Below the pieces are notes generated by a model. That model ran no database searches. It had not been told where the DNA came from and saw only the letters and a list, made by a program, of their open reading frames with translations. Shown piece after piece: positions 8,510-13,802 of a stretch of 14,725 nt of DNA. The stretch spans positions 1 to 14,725 of the forward strand of contig JASHOI010000077.1 in assembly GCA_030041195.1 (NCBI GenBank), read 5' to 3'. Each line of letters begins with the position of its first letter. The first letter of the stretch is position 1. This DNA comes from Streptosporangiaceae bacterium (GTDB lineage Bacteria; Actinomycetota; Actinomycetes; Streptosporangiales; Streptosporangiaceae). The position numbers were made by a program, and so were the translations under genes.

Positions 8510-8523
8510 GGGACCTATGTCCC
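8510..8523. promoter_or_regulatory. Perfect DosR/DevR-like box upstream of nitroreductase 1
   Basis: GGGACCTATGTCCC is a 10/10 match to the inverted arms of the DosR operator core (published 20-mer TTSGGGACTWWAGTCCCSAA). Its centre is about 42 bp before ATG 8559. That is the distance expected between an activator site overlapping the -35 region and a transcription start, so a leaderless mRNA is possible. Confidence 0.75.
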
Positions 8524-8558
8524 TGGCCGCGCGCCGTCCCGCCCGTGACGCTGGGGAC

Positions 8559-9554
8559 ATGGCTAAGACAAGCTCGCGCGGCTCGTCGCGGCCGGCCGTG
8601 ACGGAACAGCTGTCCGGCCAGCTGGTCGGCGAGCTGCTGGCGGCCGCGACAGCGGCGCCATCGATCCACAACACGCAGCCGTGGCGGTTCGCGGTCAGGG
8701 GGGACACGATCGAGCTGCGCGCCGACCCGGAACGGATGCTGCCGGTCATCGACCCGGACGGCCGGGGCATCCACATCGCCTGCGGCGCGGCCCTGTTCAA
8801 CCTGTGCCTGGCCGCCGCGGTCGCGGGCCGCGAGCCCGTGACCCAGCTGCTTCCCTGGCCGGCCGAGCCGCTGCTGCTGGCCACGGCTCGGCTGGCCGGG
8901 CCGCACCGGCCCACGCCGGCCGAGCGGGAGCTGCACGCCGCGATCACGCTGAGGCACACCAACCGGGGCCCGTTCAGCGGGCGCCCGGTGCCGCCGGGCG
9001 TGCTGGCCGAGCTCGCCGGCGCTGCCGAGGCCGAGGGCGGCATCCTGCACGTCCTGGACCATGAGGAGACCGCACGCGTGCTGTATCTGGTCAGGGACGC
9101 CGAGCGCGCCTGGCTGGCCGATCGCCGCTACCGCGCCGAGCTGGCCCGGTGGGCGGGCGGACCCCGGGACCGGGACGGCATGCCGGACAGCGTGCTCGGG
9201 CCCCGGTCCCCCGACCGGCCGGCCCCGGTGCGTGACTTCGCGCCCGGCCGCCCGGCTCCGGCGGGCTACGCCTGGTTCGAGGAGAACCCGCAGCTCGCGG
9301 TCGTTTCGACCCGGTTCCGCGGGCGGGCGCACTGGCTGCTGGCCGGGCAGGCGCTGCAGCGGGTGCTGCTGACAGCCACAGCGCGCGGTATATCCGCCAG
9401 CCCGCTGACACAGCCGCTGGAGAGGGGACAGGCGTGGCTGGTCCGCGATCCGCGGTCCGGCCGGGAGGAGCCGCAGATGATTCTCCGCATCGGTTATGGC
9501 CTGCCGGTGCAATCCAGCCCGCGTCGGCCCGTCAGCGACGTCCTGGACGAGTAA
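8559..9554 (+). CDS. Acg-like nitroreductase-fold protein 1
   Basis: 331 residues from ATG 8559. It has the Acg-type nitroreductase signature APSIHNTQPWRF (33-44), an RADPERMLPVIDPDGR segment (54-69), GAALFNLCLA (77-86), and the C-terminal WLLAGQALQRVLLTATARGISASPLTQPLE block. Mycobacterial relatives (Acg/Rv2032, Rv3127, Rv3131) are DosR-regulon members; Acg binds FMN but is not a typical nitroreductase, so the activity is uncertain. Start: an upstream ATG at 8517 lies inside the perfect DosR-like box and is rejected. ATG 8559 fits the promoter spacing, while GTG 8598 (reading MTEQL) aligns with the N-terminus of the second copy; neither has a strong ribosome site. A paralogue follows 120 bp downstream with its own box. 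Confidence 0.87.
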   Translation: MAKTSSRGSSRPAVTEQLSGQLVGELLAAATAAPSIHNTQPWRFAVRGDTIELRADPERMLPVIDPDGRGIHIACGAALFNLCLAAAVAGREPVTQLLPWPAEPLLLATARLAGPHRPTPAERELHAAITLRHTNRGPFSGRPVPPGVLAELAGAAEAEGGILHVLDHEETARVLYLVRDAERAWLADRRYRAELARWAGGPRDRDGMPDSVLGPRSPDRPAPVRDFAPGRPAPAGYAWFEENPQLAVVSTRFRGRAHWLLAGQALQRVLLTATARGISASPLTQPLERGQAWLVRDPRSGREEPQMILRIGYGLPVQSSPRRPVSDVLDE

Positions 9555-9562
9555 CTCTCCCG

Positions 9563-9600
9563 CCTGGCCGAAGCCTGCTGTCACTGCCCGAATGGCCAGG
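9563..9600 (+). terminator. Candidate hairpin after nitroreductase 1
   Basis: CCTGGCC at 9563-9569 pairs perfectly with GGCCAGG at 9594-9600, with a 24-nt loop, starting 8 bp after the stop codon. No T-run follows. It may be a factor-independent terminator of the U-less actinobacterial kind, or chance in GC-rich DNA. Confidence 0.25.
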
Positions 9601-9603
9601 TGG

Positions 9604-9617
9604 GGGCCGAAGGTCCC
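9604..9617. promoter_or_regulatory. DosR/DevR-like box upstream of nitroreductase 2
   Basis: GGGCCGAAGGTCCC matches 9 of the 10 fixed positions of GGGAC-N4-GTCCC. It is centred about 64 bp before ATG 9675, in the 120-bp gap between the two nitroreductase genes. A weak half-match, GGGCCTTGGCACCT, lies 23 bp further on (9627-9640). Confidence 0.65.
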
Positions 9618-9674
9618 GGATCACGAGGGCCTTGGCACCTGCAGCTCCGCCCGTCGAGGACGTTGTCTGGCAGC

Positions 9675-10661
9675 ATGACCGAGCAGCTCACGGTGGACGA
9701 GATCGTCGGGTCCGTCGTGGCGGAAGCCGTGTGGGCGCCGTCGGTGCACAACACCCAGCCGTGGCGGTTCGACGTCGGCGAGCAGCAGATCGACCTGTAC
9801 GCCGATCCCGGTCGGCAGCTGCTCGTGGCCGATCCCGACGGCCGCGAAATGATGATCAGCTGTGGTGCCGCGCTGTTCACCGTTCGCCTCGCCCTGCGGG
9901 CGCTCGGCCGTGTTCCGCAGGCGCTCCTGCTGCCCGACCCGGGTGAACCGGCGCACGTGGCGCGGGTGAGCTGGCCGGAGCGCGCAGCCGTCACGGACGA
10001 TGAACGGCGGCTCTTCCGCGCGGTGCGCGAGCGGCGGACGCACCGTGGCGCCTTCGGCGCGGCGCCGCTTCCGCCGCGGCTGCTGAACGTGCTGCTGGCG
10101 GGGGCCGCGCGGGACGAGTCGACGCTGCGGATCCTGGCCGACGACGGGCAGCGGGCGGTACTCGCGGCGGCCGTCCAGACCGCCGAGCGAGCCCTGGAAC
10201 ACGACCGGGAACGCGCCGCGGAGCTGGCCCGCTGGGCTCCCGCGCCGGGCAGCACCCGCCGAGACGGGGTCCCGTCGACCTCCTATCCAGCACGGGCGGA
10301 GCACACCATCCCGGACTTCCCCGGCCGGGACTTCGCCCACGGCCACGGATGGGGCTGGCCGCCGCTCAGCTCGGCGCCGCTGTTCCGCGGCGCGGGGGTC
10401 GTTGCGTTGCTCACGACGGTCAATGATCGCCGGGCGGACTGGATCAATGCCGGGCAGGCGCTGCAGCGGATCCTGCTCACCGCCGGCACGCACGGGGTCG
10501 CCGCGGCGCTGCACAGCCAGCCGCTCGAGTTCCCCTCGCTTCGTGAGCTCGTCCGCTTCCGGCTGGCCGACGGGGATTACCCGCAGCTCGTGCTCAGGCT
10601 CGGGACAGTCATCCAGACGGCGGTCAGCGTCCGCCGCGCACCATCCGACGTGCTGGCTTGA
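9675..10661 (+). CDS. Acg-like nitroreductase-fold protein 2
   Basis: 328 residues, a clear paralogue of the preceding gene: MTEQLTVDEIVGS at the N-terminus, the APSVHNTQPWRF signature (21-32), YADPGRQLLVADPDGR, SCGAALFTVRLALRALGR, and near the C-terminus WINAGQALQRILLTAGTHGVAAALHSQPLEF. Like nitroreductase 1 it belongs to the Acg group, whose mycobacterial members are hypoxia-induced and FMN-binding, but the substrate is unknown. The open frame extends to 9600, but that start falls at the operator box, so ATG 9675 is used; the ribosome site is weak. Its 3' end is overlapped on the other strand by the tail of the decayed hydrolase locus. Confidence 0.87.
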   Translation: MTEQLTVDEIVGSVVAEAVWAPSVHNTQPWRFDVGEQQIDLYADPGRQLLVADPDGREMMISCGAALFTVRLALRALGRVPQALLLPDPGEPAHVARVSWPERAAVTDDERRLFRAVRERRTHRGAFGAAPLPPRLLNVLLAGAARDESTLRILADDGQRAVLAAAVQTAERALEHDRERAAELARWAPAPGSTRRDGVPSTSYPARAEHTIPDFPGRDFAHGHGWGWPPLSSAPLFRGAGVVALLTTVNDRRADWINAGQALQRILLTAGTHGVAAALHSQPLEFPSLRELVRFRLADGDYPQLVLRLGTVIQTAVSVRRAPSDVLA

Positions 10662-11344
10662 CGTCCGTGCCGTCCAGGAAGGACGTCACGGCGGCGGCGA
10701 ACTCGCCGGGTTCGGATGCGCCGCTGCCGCACGCTGCCCGCGTAGCATCCTCCGGCTGCGGCCTGCGCCTGCCAGGCACCCGCGTCGCGCTCCAAGGCCG
10801 GCGGCAGGCAGCCGATGATCTGCTGGATGAGTTCCGGGCGGTTCGCGACGGTCGCCGCGGACAGGGCGTTCTCGACGTTGCGGCGCAGCGCCTCGCGGGG
10901 GGCGAGGCGCACCGGCGGCAGCGGGGTGCCGCACCGTGAGTTCCTGCGCGATCATGCCGCCGAGGCTCGCGCCCAGCACGTGCGCGGAGCCGATCCCGGC
11001 GTGGTCGAGCACGGCCAGCACGTCACCGGCCATGTCCGCCACGCTGAACGAGCCAGAAGCGAGGCTCCGGCCGCTGCCCCGGTTGTCGACCAGCACCAGC
11101 CGGTACCGGCGCTGCAGGGGGCCGATGGCCGGGCCCAGCCCGCCCGGTCCAGGCCCAGGCCTTGGATGAGCAACAGTGCGGGCCGCCGGGAGATCCTCGA
11201 GCCGCGCAGGTCGGCCTGGATGAGCAGGGTCTCGGCGGAGATGTTGAGAGCCTGGGCGATGAGCTTGAGCACCCGCTCGGAGGGCTGATGCATGCCGCGC
11301 TCGACGCCGAGGGCCTCCATCTGCGCGCTCCACGGATCGGGCAC
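10624..11344 (-). pseudogene. Decayed XRE-type regulator fused to broken alpha/beta hydrolase
   Basis: Read on the minus strand, the locus starts with GTG 11344 behind a good GGAAG site. It encodes VPDPWSAQMEALG, then jumps directly to VERGMHQPSERVLKLIAQAL. In the XRE/Cro regulators I recall with this N-terminus, the DNA-binding helices (about 30 residues) lie between these segments, so the HTH appears deleted in frame. The frame then enters an alpha/beta hydrolase (ALLLIQGLGLDRAGW). It breaks near 11131-11136 and continues in another frame (LQRRYRLVLVDNRGSGRS, then GASLGGMIAQE with the nucleophile elbow). It breaks again near 10915-10925 (to LAPREALRRNVENALS) and again near 10728 (to EPGEFAAAVTSFLDG). 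The hydrolase Asp/His region is also missing. At least three frame breaks and two or more deletions make this a pseudogene. Confidence 0.75.
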
Positions 11345-11396
11345 TCGGCATCTTCCTTCGGGTCAGTACCGTGCTAAGTACAACTGGCGCAACGGG

Positions 11397-11430
11397 GCGC
11401 GGCGGTGGTGGCTTCCGCCGCTCGCCGCGC
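11397..11430. terminator. Candidate GC-rich hairpin between phasin and XRE remnant
   Basis: GCGCGGCG at 11397-11404 pairs perfectly with CGCCGCGC at 11423-11430, with an 18-nt loop, 15 bp beyond the phasin stop codon. No T-run follows. It is placed correctly to end the phasin transcript, but GC-rich hairpins are common in such DNA. Confidence 0.35.
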
Positions 11431-11444
11431 ACGTTGCGATGCGG

Positions 11445-11783
11445 TCACTTGCCCTGCGAACTGGCCTTCTTGGCGGCGGTCTCGGCCTTGTCGGTGCCGC
11501 TGCGGGCCGTGAGCACCGGCGCGGTGGCCGCGATCACGTCCTCGGCGAATTTGCGCTGGGCGGCGAGGAGCTGCTCGGCGAAGTCATACGCGTTGGAGAC
11601 CAGCTCACCAGGCTTGGGCAGCTTGTCGGCGAGCGGCACGGGCGGGGTCGGCAGCGACGGGGTGATGGACTGGACCGTCTCAGCCCACGTCCTGATCGCG
11701 TCGGTGACGGCTTCCTGGCTCTTGCGGATGGTGTCCAGGATCTGCTCCTGGAACTCCTGGCCGGCGGTGCGGATGTCGGTCAT
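11445..11783 (-). CDS. Phasin-like PHA granule-associated protein
   Basis: 112 residues, rich in Ala, Gln, Glu and Lys and without membrane segments. It is almost entirely amphipathic helix (MTDIRTAGQEFQEQILDTIR, then NAYDFAEQLLAAQRKFAEDV), broken by a proline-rich linker (SITPSLPTPPVPLADKLPKPG), with a Lys/Ala-rich tail (ETAAKKASSQGK). This layout is that of actinobacterial phasins and of the related HBHA-type helical proteins. Phasins coat PHA granules and modulate synthase activity, which fits the phaC gene upstream. ATG 11783 is fixed by a strong GAGGAG site; the frame runs open upstream only through the promoter. Strong regulation is suggested by a consensus-like promoter plus two DosR-like boxes. 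HBHA-like surface function is the alternative. Confidence 0.8.
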   Translation of the reverse strand: MTDIRTAGQEFQEQILDTIRKSQEAVTDAIRTWAETVQSITPSLPTPPVPLADKLPKPGELVSNAYDFAEQLLAAQRKFAEDVIAATAPVLTARSGTDKAETAAKKASSQGK

Positions 11784-11816
11784 CTGACTCTCCTCCTCGG
11801 GTGGAATCCTTCGCTT

Positions 11817-11846
11817 ATTATAGTTTGCAATTGGGTTATATGTCAA
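11817..11846 (-). promoter_or_regulatory. Near-perfect sigma-70/HrdB-type promoter of the phasin gene
   Basis: On the minus strand TTGACA (11846-11841) and TATAAT (11822-11817) are both exact consensus hexamers separated by 18 bp. The expected transcription start is near 11810, about 27 bp before the phasin ATG. The stretch is strikingly AT-rich against its surroundings. The proximal DosR-like box ends 6 bp upstream of the -35 hexamer. Confidence 0.8.
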
Positions 11847-11852
11847 GCGCGC

Positions 11853-11866
11853 TGGCCGATGGTCCC
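11853..11866 (-). promoter_or_regulatory. Proximal DosR/DevR-like box of the phasin promoter
   Basis: Minus-strand GGGACCATCGGCCA matches 8 of 10 fixed positions (perfect left arm). It is centred about 49 bp before the predicted start of transcription and directly abuts the -35 region, a class of position from which an activator can contact RNA polymerase. Confidence 0.6.
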
Positions 11867-11874
11867 GGGCGGTG

Positions 11875-11888
11875 ATGACCAACGGCCC
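11875..11888 (-). promoter_or_regulatory. Distal DosR/DevR-like box of the phasin promoter
   Basis: Minus-strand GGGCCGTTGGTCAT matches 7 of 10 fixed positions. Its centre is 22 bp from the proximal box, i.e. on the same face of the helix. Confidence 0.4.
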
Positions 11889-11927
11889 GGTCTCAGCCGG
11901 CCATTAGGCCAGGCTCCGCGGGTGCAG

Positions 11928-11941
11928 GGGACTTAAGGCCC
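11928..11941. promoter_or_regulatory. DosR/DevR-like box upstream of the SRPBCC-like gene
   Basis: GGGACTTAAGGCCC matches 9 of 10 fixed positions and also the AT-rich centre (ACTWWAGT) of the published mycobacterial DosR consensus in 7 of 8 bases. It lies 71 bp before ATG 11999. Confidence 0.7.
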
Positions 11942-11948
11942 ACGACCC

Positions 11949-11962
11949 GGGCCAGAGGTCCT
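11949..11962. promoter_or_regulatory. Second DosR/DevR-like box upstream of the SRPBCC-like gene
   Basis: GGGCCAGAGGTCCT matches 8 of 10 fixed positions. Its centre is 21 bp from the first box and about 43 bp before ATG 11999, almost the same distance as at nitroreductase 1. Confidence 0.55.
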
Positions 11963-11998
11963 CTGTCGGCCCACTGCCACAAGTGCTTGGCTGCACGC

Positions 11999-12508
11999 AT
12001 GTTCGTCGGTGACGAGGTGGTCCTGGACGTCAGCTTCGCTGTGGCCCGGGCCAGGCTCGCGGATCTCGCAGGGAACGATCTGCTGCGCGGCGCGTCAGAA
12101 GACGCTTACGGCGCCGGGATCACGGGCCTGGCGCGGGTTGGCACGCTGGGCCTGTCCAAGGTGGTCCGGGTGCGCGTGCGCGAGCTCACCGAGGCCGGCG
12201 GCGGCCCCGGGCTCGCCATCCGCTGGGAGGCCACTGGGCCGGGGGGCGGGCTGTTCCCGGCCCTGGATGCGGACATCAGGCTAGCCCGGGCCTCGGACGA
12301 AACCACGGTGCTGTCGCTTGCGGGCGTGTACCGGCCGCCGCTCGGCACGCTTGGTAATGCGCTCGACCGTGCGGCCCTGCATCGAGTCGCCGCCGCGACC
12401 ATCCGGAGCTTTCTTGGCCGCGTCGCCGCCGGCATCACGAGCCCAGCGGGCGCCCCCGAAACCGGCGCCGACCCGTTCCCGCTGCCGTTCTCGCCCGAGA
12501 TGCCGTAG
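11999..12508 (+). CDS. SRPBCC-like protein, putative member of the DosR-like regulon
   Basis: 169 residues from ATG 11999 (an in-frame TTG at 11987 is the alternative). The pattern is a cyclase/SRPBCC-like fold: an initial strand VVLDVSFAVARARLADLA (8-25), central strands (VRVRVRELTE, LAIRWEATGPGGGLFPALDADIRL, TTVLSLAGVYRPPLG) and a long C-terminal helix (LDRAALHRVAAATIRSFLGRVAAGI). Ligand and activity are unknown. There is no ribosome site before the ATG; together with the operator spacing this suggests a leaderless mRNA. It is divergent from the phasin gene, with two pairs of DosR-like boxes between them, and convergent with the STAS-PAS gene (about 25 bp between stop codons). I am confident it is a gene, less so of the fold. 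Confidence 0.7.
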   Translation: MFVGDEVVLDVSFAVARARLADLAGNDLLRGASEDAYGAGITGLARVGTLGLSKVVRVRVRELTEAGGGPGLAIRWEATGPGGGLFPALDADIRLARASDETTVLSLAGVYRPPLGTLGNALDRAALHRVAAATIRSFLGRVAAGITSPAGAPETGADPFPLPFSPEMP

Positions 12509-12533
12509 CAACCCCTGAATACGGCATTGCGGG

Positions 12534-13601
12534 TCACCTGTCACCGTTTTGCAGGGCAGGACTCGGGGAGGGCCCCGGGCTGGGCGGGGCGAAGGCGTAG
12601 CCGCGAACATCGCGGATCGTGTCGTCCAGCTCGCGCAACGCGTCCGTGATGCGCTCGCGGGCCAGCTCACTGGGCAGGTCGGCCGCGGCCTGCAGGCTGA
12701 GCCCTACCCGGAACAGGCTCTGCACGACTCGGTCGAACAGCTCCTGGTCGCGGCGGGTGTGCTCGGCCACGGCGGCGCGGGCGAGATCTGCGAGGTCCTC
12801 GCGGCGGCGGGCCTCGGTCGCGTCCCGGATCACGGCGAGGACGAAGAGGCCCGTTGCGGTCGGCACCGGGGTCAGGCTGACCTCGACGGGCAGGGTGGCT
12901 CCGTCCTTGCGCAGCCCGACCAGCCGGGCGCGGCTGCCCATCGGCCTGGCCTCGGGAGCGCGCGCATAGGCGGCCCGGTATCCCTCGTGCGCTGCGCGCA
13001 AGTCGACCGGGACAAGGCTCTCGACCGGGCGGCCAGCCAGATCGGCGGGCTCGTAGCCGAACATCTCCGCGCACCGCCGGTTGGCCAGGACGATCTCGCC
13101 ATCATGGCCGGTCAGTGCCAGCCCGTCGCCGAGCGCGTCGATGAGCTGCCACAGCATGCCCGGGGTGATCGCCGTCGCCCCGGGCGCACCGGCAGGCATG
13201 GCCGGCGATCGGGTGCTGGCGGGTACCGGCGTGTCGGTGGAAGCCATGGGCTCGGTTCGCGGCGTTCCGGCCGCGGTCGCCGCCTCCACCGTGGGGTAGA
13301 TCGAGACCAGGCGGTCGAGTCCCTCGATGCCGAGCACGCGGCGGACGACCGGTGCGGTGACGACGAGCCTCAGTTGCGTGCCGCTGACTGCCGCCCGCTG
13401 GTAGGCGCGCGCGATCGCGTCCATGGCCGCGTGATCGCACGACGCGGTGGCCGTCATGTCCGCGATCAGCACGGCCGCCCCGCGGTTGATCAACGAGAGC
13501 AGCTGCTCGCGCAGCCGGGCCACGTTGGTCACGTCGATGTGCTCGGGCAGGGTCACGACCGCCTGCCGGCCCGCCCATTGCACCGGAAACTCGGGGCACA
13601 T
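12534..13601 (-). CDS. STAS-PAS protein with degenerate DevS-like dimerisation helix (no kinase domain)
   Basis: 355 residues from ATG 13601 (in-frame TTG 13607 also possible). Residues 5-110 form a STAS domain (VQWAGRQAVVTLPEHIDVTNVARLRE; DMTATASCDHAAMDAI). The serine phosphorylated in SpoIIAA-type anti-anti-sigma factors appears replaced at SCDHA. A Pro/Ala/Thr-rich linker follows. Residues about 147-262 are a PAS domain (LIDALGDGLALTGHDGEIVLANRRCAEMFGYEPADLAGR; ending VLAVIRDATEARR). Residues 283-336 resemble the HisKA_3 dimerisation helices of DevS-type kinases (ELFDRVVQSLFRVGLSLQ; ELDDTIRDVRGYAF), but the phosphoacceptor His of the usual L-H-D-R motif is Phe289 and no ATPase domain follows. 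It may be a dominant or scaffold partner of a DevS-like sensor, or a decaying kinase. A perfect DosR-like box lies 84 bp upstream. Confidence 0.8.
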   Translation of the reverse strand: MCPEFPVQWAGRQAVVTLPEHIDVTNVARLREQLLSLINRGAAVLIADMTATASCDHAAMDAIARAYQRAAVSGTQLRLVVTAPVVRRVLGIEGLDRLVSIYPTVEAATAAGTPRTEPMASTDTPVPASTRSPAMPAGAPGATAITPGMLWQLIDALGDGLALTGHDGEIVLANRRCAEMFGYEPADLAGRPVESLVPVDLRAAHEGYRAAYARAPEARPMGSRARLVGLRKDGATLPVEVSLTPVPTATGLFVLAVIRDATEARRREDLADLARAAVAEHTRRDQELFDRVVQSLFRVGLSLQAAADLPSELARERITDALRELDDTIRDVRGYAFAPPSPGPSPSPALQNGDR

Positions 13602-13684
13602 CGGCAAGATCCAATCGAGCGGCTACTGGCGTGTGGCGCAGAGTCTACGTGGATCAGCGGGACGGGCGGGGCGCCCGTGCCGAC

Positions 13685-13698
13685 GGGACCAAGGTCCC
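13685..13698. promoter_or_regulatory. Perfect DosR/DevR-like box between STAS-PAS and cytochrome b genes
   Basis: GGGACCAAGGTCCC is a 10/10 match with fully complementary six-base arms (GGGACC/GGTCCC). It lies in the 201-bp divergent intergenic region, 84 bp from the STAS-PAS start and 104 bp from the cytochrome b start, so it may act on either or both. Confidence 0.75.
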
Positions 13699-13706
13699 GG
13701 CCGGCG

Positions 13707-13720
13707 GTGACTCACATCCC
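13707..13720. promoter_or_regulatory. Second DosR/DevR-like box before cytochrome b
   Basis: GTGACTCACATCCC matches 8 of 10 fixed positions. Its centre is 22 bp from the perfect box, on the cytochrome b side, which favours the cytochrome gene as main target. Confidence 0.5.
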
Positions 13721-13802
13721 TGGTGCGGCCGGCTTCGCGACAGCGACGATTGCAGCCATTGTGCTACGGCTCAGCCTGAGCCCCCTGATAAGGAGCAAGG
13801 AC

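Noticed and set aside
8517..8558. ATG 8517 as the nitroreductase 1 start
   Set aside because: The codon lies inside the perfect DosR-like operator and would precede any plausible transcription start.
8427..9584. A 385-codon minus-strand frame, with another at 8165-9043
   Set aside because: Opposite nitroreductase 1 and the phaC end; the coding-strand proteins have clear family motifs and these do not.
11365..11381. Two AGTAC repeats 12 bp apart upstream of the XRE remnant, possibly its own operator
   Set aside because: Too short to separate from chance, and the regulator that would bind it has lost its DNA-binding helices.
10686..11432. A 248-codon minus-strand frame taken as an intact alpha/beta hydrolase
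   Set aside because: Only its middle part looks like a hydrolase; both ends are out of frame with the matching segments, which continue in other frames.
11783..11882. Upstream extension of the phasin reading frame to a TTG at 11882
   Set aside because: It would translate through the TTGACA/TATAAT promoter; ATG 11783 has a strong GAGGAG site.
13659..13672. GGGACGGGCGGGGC as another DosR-like box
   Set aside because: The right arm barely matches (GGGGC against GTCCC), and the spacing of 26 bp to the perfect box is out of helical phase.
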